Assembly (NCBI GenBank): GCA_963712825.1
Contig: CAVQJP010000002.1
Coordinates: forward strand, 248,001 to 312,000
From: AP-15 sp963712825
GTDB taxonomy: Bacteria; Pseudomonadota; Alphaproteobacteria; ATCC43930; CGMCC-115725
DNA length: 64,000 bases
Reading direction: 5' to 3'
Each line of letters starts with the position of its first letter. Positions within the stretch are counted from its first letter, which is position 1. The notes under the pieces are model-generated. The model did no database searches and was not told the DNA's origin. It saw only the letters and a program-made list of their open reading frames with translations. Positions 15,864-24,650 of this stretch are shown here, one piece after another. The translations under genes were made by a program, and so were the position numbers.

Positions 15864-18155
15864 CTACTCCGCGGCCTGGCGCATCGGCTCGCCATTGTCG
15901 AGCGCCGCCAACAGGCGCGGCGGCGACATCGGCAGATCGCGCAACCGCACCCCGGTCGCCGCCGCGATCGCGTTGGCGACCGCCGCCATCGGCGGCACGA
16001 TCGGCACCTCGCCGACGCCGCGGGCGCCAAACGGGTGACGCGGGTTCGGCACCTCGACCATGACCGTCTCGATCATCGGCATGTCGGAGGCGACCGGCAC
16101 GCGGTAGTCGAGAAAGCCCGCATTTTCGAGGCGGCCATCCTTGTCGTAGATGTATTCCTCGTTGAGCGCCCAGCCGACACCCTGCGCCACGCCGCCCTGC
16201 ATCTGCCCTTCGACATAAGAGGGATGGATCGCGCGCCCGACATCCTGGATCGCGGTGTAGCGCAGGATTTTGACGTGGCCGGTTTCCCGGTCGACCTCAA
16301 CATCGCAGATATGGGTGGTGAAGCCGGGTCCTTGGCCCTGCGCGTTGATCTGCACTTCGGCGCTAATCGGGCCGCCGGTCCGCGCCGACTTGGCGGCCAG
16401 CTCCTCCAACGGCAGCGGCTCGAAGCTGCCGGCGTTGGGGCCGGCCGGGAACGCCTTCCCGTCCTTCCACTCGACCGCCTCGGGGCTGATGTCCCAGGTT
16501 ACGGAGGCGCGTTTTTTGAGCTCCTCGACGACTTTCTGGGTCGCCTGCGTCACCGCCATCCCGCCGGCAAAAGTGACGCGGCTGCCGCCGGTCGAGGCGC
16601 TGAAGCCGATCGCCGTCGTGTCGCCGACGACGGGGCGGACATTCTCGAACGGCACCCCCAAGACCTCGGCCACCATCATCGCCATCGAGGCGCGCGAGCC
16701 GCCGATGTCGGGATGGCCCTCGGTCACCGTGACCGTGCCGTCCTCGTTGATGTGCACGGCGGCGCTCAATTCACCGCCGGCGTTGTGCCAGAAGCCCGAG
16801 GCGACGCCGCGCCCCTGGTTGGGTCCGAGCGGGATCTTGCACTGGGCGTGCGCCTTCGCCTCCTCGAGGGTCTTGGCGTAGCCGATGTTGGTCCAGGTCG
16901 GGCCGTGCGCCGCCTTGGTGCCGTCCTTGGCGCCGTTCTTCTGGCGCAGCTCGAGCGGGTCGATCTTCAGCTCGCGCGCCAGCTCGTCGATGCAGCTTTC
17001 GACCGCGAAGGCCGAGATCGGCGCGCCGGGGGCGCGGTAAGCCGCGACCTTGGGGCGGTTGCTGAGCACGTCGTAGCCGACCAACTCGACATTGGGCAGG
17101 TCATAGGGCGCAAAGCCGCAGATGCAGCCCTGCTGCACCGGGGACCCCGGGAACGCGCCCGACTGGTATTTGAGCACGGCCTTGGCGGCGACGATGCGGC
17201 CGTCGCGCTTGGCGCCGAGCTTGACATCGATGACCGCGCCCGAGGTCGGCCCGGTCGCCCGGAACACCTCCTCGCGGTTCATCACCAGCTTGACCGGCCG
17301 GCCCGATTTCTTCGACAGCATGTAGGCCAAGGGTTCGAGGTAGACGATCGTCTTGCCGCCGAACCCGCCGCCGATCTCGGCCGGGATGGCGCGGATGTTG
17401 GCGATGTCGGCGCCGACGATGCGGGCGGTGTAGCCGCGCACCATGAACTGGCCCTGGCTCGAGCTCCAGATCGTGCACTGCCCGTCAGGCTGGACCGTGA
17501 CGAGGCAGGCATGCGGCTCGATATAGGCCTGGTGCACCGGCTTGGTCGTGTAGCGCTGCTCGACCACGACATCCGCCTCGCGGAACCCGGCCTCGACGTC
17601 GCCCTTGGTAAAACGCACGACCTTGGAGACGTTCGAGGGCTTGGTCGGCTTGGGGTCGACCCCGGCGGTAAAGATGTCGTCATGCAGCACCGGCGCGTCG
17701 GGCGCCATCGCCGCCTCGACGTCCATGACGTGCGGCAACACCTCGTAATCGACCTCGATCAGGTCGAGCGCCTGCTCGGCGATTTGCGCCGAGGTGGCCG
17801 CGACCGCGGCGACCGCGTGGCCTTCGTAGAGCGCCTTGCCCTTGGCGATGCAGTTGCGCGACAGGTCGCGCAGATTGGCCGGGGCGGCGCCGATAAACGC
17901 CCTGTCGGGCGTCACGTCGGGAAAGTCGGCGCGGGTGATCACCGCCTTGACGCCCGGCAACGCCATCGCCTTCTCGGCGTCGATCGCGACGATCCGCGCA
18001 TGCGCGTGCGGGCTGCGCTTGATCTTGCCCCACAGCATGCCGGGCATGACCATGTCGGCGCCGAAATTGGCGCGGCCGGTGACCTTGTCGACGCCGTCCG
18101 GGCGAATGGGCCGGGTGCCGACGACCTTGAGGGAGTCCTTGTCGAGAAAGCTCAT
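15864..18155 (-). CDS. molybdenum hydroxylase large subunit, copy 1
   Basis: 763 residues, same family and motifs as the downstream copy: VTGRANFGADMVMPGM, QAYIEPHACL, IPAEIGGGFGGKT, AYRAPGAPISAFAVES and the C-terminal GARGVGEVP with the catalytic Glu. Its ATG overlaps the stop of the 2Fe-2S subunit gene by 4 bases, so it is translationally coupled and is the standard partner in an L-M-S enzyme. Copies 1 and 2 differ throughout but are clearly products of one duplication; neither shows inactivating changes. Confidence 0.94.
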   Translation of the reverse strand: MSFLDKDSLKVVGTRPIRPDGVDKVTGRANFGADMVMPGMLWGKIKRSPHAHARIVAIDAEKAMALPGVKAVITRADFPDVTPDRAFIGAAPANLRDLSRNCIAKGKALYEGHAVAAVAATSAQIAEQALDLIEVDYEVLPHVMDVEAAMAPDAPVLHDDIFTAGVDPKPTKPSNVSKVVRFTKGDVEAGFREADVVVEQRYTTKPVHQAYIEPHACLVTVQPDGQCTIWSSSQGQFMVRGYTARIVGADIANIRAIPAEIGGGFGGKTIVYLEPLAYMLSKKSGRPVKLVMNREEVFRATGPTSGAVIDVKLGAKRDGRIVAAKAVLKYQSGAFPGSPVQQGCICGFAPYDLPNVELVGYDVLSNRPKVAAYRAPGAPISAFAVESCIDELARELKIDPLELRQKNGAKDGTKAAHGPTWTNIGYAKTLEEAKAHAQCKIPLGPNQGRGVASGFWHNAGGELSAAVHINEDGTVTVTEGHPDIGGSRASMAMMVAEVLGVPFENVRPVVGDTTAIGFSASTGGSRVTFAGGMAVTQATQKVVEELKKRASVTWDISPEAVEWKDGKAFPAGPNAGSFEPLPLEELAAKSARTGGPISAEVQINAQGQGPGFTTHICDVEVDRETGHVKILRYTAIQDVGRAIHPSYVEGQMQGGVAQGVGWALNEEYIYDKDGRLENAGFLDYRVPVASDMPMIETVMVEVPNPRHPFGARGVGEVPIVPPMAAVANAIAAATGVRLRDLPMSPPRLLAALDNGEPMRQAAE

Positions 18156-18637
18156 CGCGCGCCCTCCGCCCGCATCTCCGCCGCGGCGTCGAGCACGGCG
18201 CGGATGATCTTGTCATACCCGGTGCAGCGGCACAGATTGCCGGCGAGCCAGTAGCGGGTTTCTTCCTCGGTCGGGTTTTTGTTCTCGTCGAGCAAAGCCT
18301 TGGCGGCGACGATGAACCCCGGCGTGCAGAAACCGCATTGCAAGGCGGCGTGCTCGAGGAATTTCTGCTGCACCGGGTGCAGCTTGTCGCCCTCGGCAAT
18401 GCCCTCGACGGTGGTGATGCTGCGGCCCTCGGCCTCGGCGCCGAGCATCAGGCACGAGCACACGATGTTGCCGTCGCAAATGACGGTGCAGGCGCCGCAG
18501 TCGCCCGAGCTGCAGCCTTCCTTGCTGCCGGTCAGGTTGAGCTCGTCGCGCAACACATCGAGCAGGGTCTGCTGCGGCTCGCACAGATATTCGACAGGCT
18601 CGCCGTTGATGACAGTCGATACGTGGGTTTTGGCCAT
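18152..18637 (-). CDS. molybdenum hydroxylase 2Fe-2S subunit
   Basis: 161 residues; passes electrons from the Moco site to the FAD subunit. The N-terminal ferredoxin-type cluster has GSKEGCSSGDCGACTV plus a downstream Cys; the C-terminal helical domain has the second cluster, QCGFCTPGF and NLCRCTGYDKI. All eight cysteines are present. The start codon overlaps the FAD-subunit stop and the stop overlaps the large-subunit start, so the three are read from one message. Confidence 0.96.
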   Translation of the reverse strand: MAKTHVSTVINGEPVEYLCEPQQTLLDVLRDELNLTGSKEGCSSGDCGACTVICDGNIVCSCLMLGAEAEGRSITTVEGIAEGDKLHPVQQKFLEHAALQCGFCTPGFIVAAKALLDENKNPTEEETRYWLAGNLCRCTGYDKIIRAVLDAAAEMRAEGAR

Positions 18638-19506
18638 TAGCGTGCTCCAGCGCGTTCAAAGGCGATTGCAGCCGCACGGCGCGCCAGCACGCCCGCGACC
18701 TTGATCCGGTATTCGATAGTGCCGCGTTTGTCGGTGATCGGGTTGCAGGCGCCCCCCGCCGCGGCGTCGAGCGCCGCCAATGTCGGCGCGTCGAGCTTGT
18801 GCCCGACAAGCGCCTTCGCCGATGCTTCGCAGACGATCTGCGTCGGCGCCACCGCACCCAAGACGACGCGCGCGTCGGTGCACACGCCGCTGCCGTCGAG
18901 GGTGACGTTGACGCCAACGCCGACGACCGCGATGTCCATCTCGGTGCGCGGGATAAAGCGCAGATAGGCGTCGCACTGATGGGGCTTCGGTTTCGGCACG
19001 TGGAACTCGACGACGAACTCGCCCTTTTCAAGCGAGGTGCGGCCGGGGCCGGTGACGATCGCCTCGACCGGGGCGGTGCGGCGGCCGTTGGGCCCGGCGA
19101 TGACGCAGGTGGCGCGCGCCGCGATCAGCGCCGGCACGCTGTCGGCGGCCGGGGACGCGTTGCACAGGTTGCCGGCGAGCGAGGCGCGGCCCTGGATCTG
19201 CTGCGAGCCGATCAGGTCGGCGCCCTCGACGATCCCCGGCCAGGCGTGGTCAAACGCCTTGTGCGCGCTCAGCATGACGCCCGGGGTCGCGGCGCCGATG
19301 ATGAATTCCGCACCTTCCTCGCGGACGCCGATCAGCCCCGGAATGCGCTTCAAGTCGACGATCGTCTCGGGCCGCATCCGGCCCGAACGCAGCTGCACCA
19401 GCAGATCGGTGCCGCCGGACAAGGGTTTCGCCAAGCCGGCGCTGCCGGCCAGCATCCGCACGGCCTCGTCCACGGTGGTCGGTGCGGTAAAGCTCAGATT
19501 GGGCAT
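18637..19506 (-). CDS. molybdenum hydroxylase FAD subunit
   Basis: 289 residues; binds FAD and hands electrons to the external acceptor. It has the FAD_binding_5 motif PLSGGTDLLVQLRSG, a second FAD motif SLAGNLCNASPAAD, and a CO_deh_flav_C domain ending in YRIKVAGVLARRA. The ATG at 19506 follows AGGAG at spacing seven, better than upstream in-frame codons to 19602. It is the first gene of the operon, so the promoter should lie in 19507-19709, shared with divergent arfB. Confidence 0.94.
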   Translation of the reverse strand: MPNLSFTAPTTVDEAVRMLAGSAGLAKPLSGGTDLLVQLRSGRMRPETIVDLKRIPGLIGVREEGAEFIIGAATPGVMLSAHKAFDHAWPGIVEGADLIGSQQIQGRASLAGNLCNASPAADSVPALIAARATCVIAGPNGRRTAPVEAIVTGPGRTSLEKGEFVVEFHVPKPKPHQCDAYLRFIPRTEMDIAVVGVGVNVTLDGSGVCTDARVVLGAVAPTQIVCEASAKALVGHKLDAPTLAALDAAAGGACNPITDKRGTIEYRIKVAGVLARRAAAIAFERAGAR

Positions 19507-19709
19507 GTTCGCTCCTGATTTCGCGGGCATCCGAGACAACCGGTCCCACCCGCCGAGATTTCCTGGCGCGGCGCGGCCGGATCGGGGGGCAACCGCAAGC
19601 ACCGTGCCGTCTCGATTACACTATCATCCGATGCGGCGTGAAGCGCTATGTTCCGATCTCCCCACGGGATGTCCCGCGGACGACCCCGGATGCAGCGCTG
19701 CACCGCACC

Positions 19710-20138
19710 ATGATTCTGATAATAGGGCAAATCGCCGTCGATGACAGCCGGATCGAGGAAAGTTTTATCCGCGCCTCGGGTCCCGGCGGCCAGAACGTCA
19801 ACAAAGTCGCGACCGCGGTGCAGCTGCGCCTCGCCCTCGCCGAAATCGCCGGGCTGACGCCCGAGGTCGCGCGCCGCATTGCGCGCCTCGCCGGGCGCCG
19901 GCTGACCCAGGACGGCGTCCTCGTCATCACCGCGCGCCGCTTCCGCACCCAGGAACGCAACCGCCAGGACGCCCTCGACCGCCTGGTCGCGCTCCTCCGG
20001 CGCGCCGCCGAGCCGGTCGCCCCGCGCCGCCCGACCCGGCCCACCGCCGCCGCCAGGCGCCGCCGCCTCGACGACAAGTCCCGCCGCGCCGCCCTCAAGC
20101 AGCAGCGCCGCCCCGACCGCGACGATCTCGGCCGGTAA
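19710..20138 (+). CDS. arfB: peptidyl-tRNA hydrolase ArfB (YaeJ), ribosome rescue
   Basis: Rescues stalled ribosomes by entering the empty A site and hydrolysing peptidyl-tRNA. 142 residues from ATG 19710. The release-factor motif ASGPGGQNVNKVATAVQLR holds the catalytic GGQ, and the basic C-terminal tail (RRRRLDDKSRRAALKQQRR) is the mRNA-channel anchor typical of ArfB. It lacks the codon-reading domains of RF1/RF2. The open frame extends upstream to 19638, but only the 19710 start gives the family N-terminus. Confidence 0.93.
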   Translation: MILIIGQIAVDDSRIEESFIRASGPGGQNVNKVATAVQLRLALAEIAGLTPEVARRIARLAGRRLTQDGVLVITARRFRTQERNRQDALDRLVALLRRAAEPVAPRRPTRPTAAARRRRLDDKSRRAALKQQRRPDRDDLGR

Positions 20139-20540
20139 CCTTCCGCGGTTCCTCTATCGCCTCGCTCCCGCGGCTGGCCGGGGTTGGGTTGAAGGTTAGA
20201 GCCAACCCCGCCCTGCTCGCCGACATCAAACGTCGCGCCTGTCGGATCTCTCGTCGCTGGTTAGCAGGTGCCAGCCGCATCAGTAGAGCGGGCGACAAAA
20301 CGGAGCTCGGCTGGCTGTGCTGGAGTGCGTTCGGGCGGAGGCAAAGCTGGTTCAGAAACTCGTGAGACTGGAAAATCCGGCGCTTTTTAGCGGGTGGCAT
20401 CCCTGTCGAGGCTGAAACGTGTTTCGCAGAGGCCAGAGCGATGTCGGAAATCTGGCTTGCTGTTCGGAAGTCCCTGGCTTGCCATCCGCGAGCCCAATAA
20501 GCGTTGGCCGCGCAGGAACGAGCAAGGACATACACGTTTT
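20139..20540. other. 402-bp stretch, no supported gene
   Basis: A long open frame crosses this stretch on the minus strand (to 20553), but it lacks a ribosome binding site, has no recognisable domain and runs into the end of arfB. A plus-strand reading (CFAEARAMSEIWLAVRKSLACHP around 20405-20490) looks faintly protein-like but is interrupted. Possibly a decayed gene at the left border of the lower-GC segment. Confidence 0.4.
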
Positions 20541-20972
20541 TTAGCGATTGCATTTATAGACAGCATTATTGCCGTTGCCGTTTTTATCCACCCAGGCCGC
20601 GCCGCTCTGATAGTAGTGCCAAACTCCCGCCCTCGTTGTGCCGTCCATGGCCGCCGCGGTCAGATGATTTCCATAGACCTGTCCAGGCCTGTTCGGATCC
20701 GGATGATTTGCAAATTGATCCGGATGCCAGTATTTCAATACAATGACGGTTCCAACCCCGTTGCTGGAACGCGCCAGAGATTTTAGGGCACCACACGAGT
20801 TTTGTAGTGAAGAAGTGGCGTTTTGGAGCTGCGCTACATTCAATCGAATATAGGGATTCTGGCCGCTGTTATTGACAACTCGAGCAGATGCTGGTTCGGC
20901 CAAAAAAACCACCGCCAACGCCACGAGCGGAAGGGTCGTAGAACGGCATGCGGCGCGAAGGATTCGGTTCAT
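20541..20972 (-). CDS. small secreted protein, unknown function
   Basis: 143 residues from ATG 20972, which follows AAGGAAAAAGG; an upstream in-frame ATG at 21014 would add a basic segment. Signal peptide: MNRILRAACRS, then hydrophobic LPLVALAVVFLAEPASA. The mature protein has NSGQNPYIRLNVAQLQ, a pair of Cys (one near NSCGAL, one three residues from the C-terminus) that could form a disulfide, and HYYQSGAAWVDKNGNGNN. No family recognised. It lies 3' of the MACPF gene on the same strand, about 500 bp away. Confidence 0.7.
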   Translation of the reverse strand: MNRILRAACRSTTLPLVALAVVFLAEPASARVVNNSGQNPYIRLNVAQLQNATSSLQNSCGALKSLARSSNGVGTVIVLKYWHPDQFANHPDPNRPGQVYGNHLTAAAMDGTTRAGVWHYYQSGAAWVDKNGNGNNAVYKCNR

Positions 20973-21303
20973 CCTTTTTCCTTTCCAGAAGATTCTTCCC
21001 AGAAGATTCTTCACTGTCGGTCACAAGCACGGCACCTCAATTGCCGGATCTACCGCGCGATGCCGGTCCTCAGGCCCCTGAGGCGTGCGGAGGGGCCGGA
21101 AGGACTGCAACGCGGCGCAGATGAGGCTTGGCGATTTTGTCACTGCGCGCAGTGCGTGTTTCGCGGCTCCGACCGTCGGATTACGCGTCATCGCATCCAA
21201 AGACCCGAGAGACCGACTCGCGGACGCTCTCATTGGATTCACGATTCATCGCCTTTTCCCTTAGTGTCTGACTCGAAATGAAACGAACGATGATAACAGC
21301 TTA

Positions 21304-21432
21304 CCGTCGCCCCCGCGAAAGCGGGGGTCCAGAGCTTGCCCCCCTGTTCGGGCCAGGGGCAGGCTCTGGCCTGAACAGGGGGCGAGCGCCTCAACCCTTG
21401 CCCCTGGGTTCCCGCTTTCGCGGGAATGACGG
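21304..21432. repeat. dispersed palindromic repeat (CCGCGAAAGCGGG type)
   Basis: Outer arms CCCCCGCGAAAGCGGGGG and CCCGCTTTCGCGGGAATGAC face each other, and an inner inverted repeat (CCCCTGTTCGGGCCAG with CTGGCCTGAACAGGGGG) fills the centre. This type is common between genes in alphaproteobacteria; a relative is at 27787-27876. It lies just 3' of the MACPF gene. The rest of 21015-21473 holds no supported gene. Confidence 0.8.
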
Positions 21433-21473
21433 ACAACTCTCTGACCATACGGAATTCTTTTCGGGCCAGACAC

Positions 21474-23021
21474 TTAGGAAATGGCGGCGATTCGAGTAGA
21501 GACACCGTAGAAGACGAGCCCGTGGTCGTCCATCGGTCGTTCTTCCGTCGACACTCCTTCGCCGCCGCCGGGTAGCGGCTTAATCTGGTAGTAGGTTCCC
21601 ATCGGCGGGTTGTCGCCCTTCGCCTGATAGGCGGCTTCGGGGACATTGTCAAAACCCCACGCATGGATTGCATGCGAATAGTTCGTCGGAGCCTTCGGCG
21701 CGTAAAACACGATACCCAGCTTTTCCCATTCCGGACCCGGCAATTCCTGACTTCTGTATCTGTAGCCTTCGGTTATAGGATTGCGATATTCATATATCGG
21801 TATGCAATCCGCGTTCGGGTCCCTAAAAGCCATGCATAGGTAGCTTGTTGCTACCCAGCTGGCGCCTTGGGGCCCGGTTGGCGGGACAAGTCCCAACCTC
21901 AAGCCCAGCGATCGCATAGCGCCCGGGTTTCCGGGCACCGTCCGGCCCCCGGCATATTGATAAAGCGGTATAGCGCCCTTCAGGTAATCGATGTAGCGAA
22001 TTCCGTTCCTGGTCAGGTACTCATTGAGCGCCTGTTGCAGGTTGGCCGTCTTTGCGGACCATACCTCCACACCCGCCTCCGGTTCCTCGCCGAGCGCAGC
22101 GGGGTAGCGACCCAGATAACGCGGTCCGAACAACTCCTAAATCGGCCTCACCTTAACCCCTATCGGTTGAGGGTTGGTATCGACCGATCCCGACCACGCT
22201 ACGAAGGAGTCGTCGACGCTCGGGTTCATCTCGCCGCCAATGTACCTTAAATCAGTCTTCTCGACTTTAACTTCAGACTGGAAAAGTAGCTGCTTTTGAT
22301 CTTTGAGCTCTACCTTGCCTCCGGCTTTCACGGCATCGAAAACACCGTTGGCCGCCGCCTGGAAGTCGACACCTTCTCGGGTCAATTTGCTGTAGACGTC
22401 GGTGGTGACGACCTTGGACATGTAGACCATGCCGCCCATGTCGACTTGAGATACATAATGGGTTCCGATGGCCCTCAGAAAGCGTTCATAAGCGCTATAG
22501 TCGTAAGAGTTCGGAAGAGCTTGCGCCGTTCGCAGAAACTCCGGGTTGAGGTCCAATTCATCATTCGTCAGATCGAGATGGGCTTGGTAGCTCAATCGCG
22601 TTGCCCGAGAGAAGCAGACAAAATTTTCCCGAGACGACTTATCTTCCCTGAAATGAGAAAAGCTCGTGCTGGAGGAGGCATTAAACACTTCCGGTATGCC
22701 AATCTCGAATTCGACGTGCTCCGAACTCGTCTGCTGGAATTCGGCAGCGCTTTTCAACAGAAGGGACTGGGAACTTTGAGACCCGCTGGCCATGCGGCGA
22801 AAAGTGACACCGCTCATCTTGCCCCAGTTCGTACCGGGAACCGTTTCTAAAGAGCTCTTCATGTCGAAGACGGGGATGCTGGGGCTGGTTTTGTTGATGT
22901 CGAACGGATCCGTCACGAGTATATTATAGCCTTGAGATAAACAAGTGATGTTGGGTGGAGTACTTAGGGAGCCAGCTGGTGTGCTTGGGTCGCCTTGATC
23001 ATAAGGATCGGGTGTCGGCAT
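21474..23021 (-). pseudogene. MACPF/perforin-domain protein interrupted by in-frame amber codon
   Basis: Two adjacent open frames (22137-23021, 294 residues; 21474-22133, 219 residues) are in the same frame and separated only by TAG at 22137-22139. Read through, they give 514 residues. The first part is a MACPF pore-forming domain: YERFLRAIGTHYVSQVDMGG is the family's Y-x6-GTHY signature, followed by a Lys/Glu-rich helical region. NPQPIGVKVRPI-stop-ELFGPRY matches the conserved end of the domain, so the stop cuts a known motif. The C-terminal part (IYEYRNPITEGYRY, LGIVFYAPK) resembles a DUF5648-like carbohydrate-binding-type repeat. No signal peptide. GGAGGAAAG precedes the ATG. Base composition is much less GC-rich than the flanks, suggesting transfer. 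Confidence 0.8.
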
Positions 23022-23458
23022 ACTTTCCTCCAGCTGTCTCGATCGAGATCTTGCGGATTTTGGGATGACCGGCCGGACGTCCGTCCGAGGGAGCGCGTCT
23101 GGTAACTTATGGTTTATTCTTAGACCTATTTTTGCCGCGGCACAATGAAATTATGGCGCCAAAAGCGCAGCGACACGGCTATCGGCGGCAACCCTGTAGA
23201 CGCAGTCGAGCGGGTTAGTCGGTGCCGCGACCTCGCCCGTTTCGAACCTCGCCATCGATCTGCCGTCCCGATTTACACGAAGCCGAGAACGGCGCGCGGC
23301 TGCCTGCAGGCTGGATAGCAGATAAAGGAGGGTGGGGCCGATACGATAACGGGTGCCGGCGGGGCTCGCGGATAATGCCCTTCGACAGGCCGGGTAGGCG
23401 TGCTAAACTCTGGTAAAATCGGGGGTTGACCCGGATCACAATGTATTGGGAGGAAGCC
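23022..23458. other. 437-bp divergent intergenic region, no gene seen
   Basis: Lies between the MACPF gene (minus) and the NTF2-like gene (plus). It contains an AT-rich patch around 23100-23160 suitable for promoters, but no matched -35/-10 pair that I would defend. The open frame at 23215-23616 on the minus strand is antisense to the next gene and lacks coding features. Confidence 0.4.
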
Positions 23459-23917
23459 ATGGATGTGACCCGTCGTAATCTGGCGGTCGCGGGGGCGGTG
23501 GCGCTCGCCGCGGCGAGCGTCGTGCGTAGTGGTGCTGTGCTGGCCGATGCTTCCGACGAGGCGGCGGTCAAGGACAATGTCGAAGCCTTGCGCAAGGCGC
23601 TGCTGGCGGCGGACAAGGCCCAGTTGGAGCAGTTGACGGCCGCCCAGCTGAGCTATGGCCATTCGAGCGGCAAGGTTCAGAACAAAGCCCAATTCGTCGA
23701 CGGCGTCATGACCAGGAAGGCGGTCGTCAAGTCGCTGACCTTCCCGGATCTGACGGTCGCGGTGGCCGGCGACGCGGCCGTCGCGCGCCATGTCTACGCC
23801 TCGGAATCCGAAACCGACGGCAAGCCCCACAGCGTCAGGCTCGGCGTCCTCGCCGTCTGGCAAAAAGAGGACGGCGGCTGGAAGCTCTTGGCGCGCCAGG
23901 GCTTCAAGCCGGACTAG
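23459..23917 (+). CDS. exported NTF2-like (DUF4440-type) protein, Tat signal
   Basis: 152 residues. The N-terminus MDVTRRNLAVAGAVALAAAS looks like a twin-arginine signal. The mature part is an NTF2/SnoaL-type fold: KDNVEALRKALLAADKAQLE, LTAAQLSYGHSSGKV, FVDGVMTRK, and a C-terminal sheet ending VLAVWQKEDGGWKLLARQGF. Members are usually of unknown function or small-molecule binding. GGGAGGAAGCC before the ATG gives a firm start; the in-frame ATG at 23426 is unlikely. Confidence 0.86.
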   Translation: MDVTRRNLAVAGAVALAAASVVRSGAVLADASDEAAVKDNVEALRKALLAADKAQLEQLTAAQLSYGHSSGKVQNKAQFVDGVMTRKAVVKSLTFPDLTVAVAGDAAVARHVYASESETDGKPHSVRLGVLAVWQKEDGGWKLLARQGFKPD

Positions 23918-23936
23918 CGGCGACGAACCCGTGTGA

Positions 23937-24650
23937 TCAAGGGTCCGGCAGACGGGTTGCGACAAACACGATGGTCTTGCCGAGGGTGTACCCGAAAAGC
24001 GGGTCCATCATGCGCGAGAGCGGGATGATATAGCGATCCCACGTCTTGATCTGCGCGGCCGTCGGAAGTGTCTGCCGGAGCATGAGGCGGTTCGCGAGCG
24101 ACGCAAACACGCCCAGACAATCCAGGTAAAACATCGCTTCGTGACGACAGCCCGGCGGCGCGCACCGTCGCAGCGACGTGCTGTTGTACCGCCGATAATG
24201 GCCAATCGCCGCGTCGAAGCTGCTGTAGAGGAACTGATGTGCCGGAGCGAGCACGATCAAATGTCCGCCGGGCCGCAGCAACTTGGCCGCGGCGGCCAGT
24301 TCATCCCCGTCCGCTTCAATGTGTTCCAGAACGTCGATATAAAGAATGGAGTCGAAGCGAAGCTGCTCGATGTTGGCGACGGCGCCGACAACGACGCGGC
24401 AACCAAGAGCCCCCGTCACCGCGCGCGTCAGGGATTGGGCGAGTTCCGGGTCGGGCTCCAGGCACAGCCACGACCGCACGCCCGAATGATGCAGCAAGCG
24501 TGTATTGCCGCCGATGCCAGCTCCGACTTCGAGCACGTCGCCCGTTACCCAAGGCAGAATACGCGATGTCCAATAGGCTTTCCAGCGGGTGGCATGAGCG
24601 AAGAGGTGCAGCTCCTGCCCGACATGCTTTGTGGCATCCCGCGCCGTCAC
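23937..24650 (-). CDS. class I SAM-dependent methyltransferase
   Basis: 237 residues. Motif I is DVLEVGAGIGGNT (residues about 38-50), motif II LEPDPELAQ, motif IV DSILYIDVLEHIEADG, and a post-domain LLRPGGHLIVLAPAHQFLYS. The acceptor is unknown. Its start overlaps the stop of the glycosyltransferase gene by 4 bases, so it is the last gene of a three-gene operon. Such methyltransferases commonly modify lipid-linked sugars or O-antigen; that role here is inferred from neighbours. Confidence 0.9.
   Translation of the reverse strand: MTARDATKHVGQELHLFAHATRWKAYWTSRILPWVTGDVLEVGAGIGGNTRLLHHSGVRSWLCLEPDPELAQSLTRAVTGALGCRVVVGAVANIEQLRFDSILYIDVLEHIEADGDELAAAAKLLRPGGHLIVLAPAHQFLYSSFDAAIGHYRRYNSTSLRRCAPPGCRHEAMFYLDCLGVFASLANRLMLRQTLPTAAQIKTWDRYIIPLSRMMDPLFGYTLGKTIVFVATRLPDP

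Noticed and set aside
13586..18254. Two very long plus-strand open frames (about 825 and 739 codons) opposite the molybdenum hydroxylase genes
   Set aside because: They are antisense to genes with full sets of catalytic motifs, consist of low-complexity Arg/Asp/Gly/His sequence and have no family resemblance. Long antisense frames are expected at this GC content.
20095..20553. 152-codon minus-strand frame downstream of arfB
   Set aside because: It overlaps the end of arfB, lacks a ribosome binding site and shows no domain; kept only as an unassigned stretch.
22131..22136. Independent start of the second MACPF frame at TTG 22131-22133
   Set aside because: The AGGAG lies directly against the TTG with no spacing, and the two frames share one conserved motif across the stop, so one interrupted gene is the better reading.
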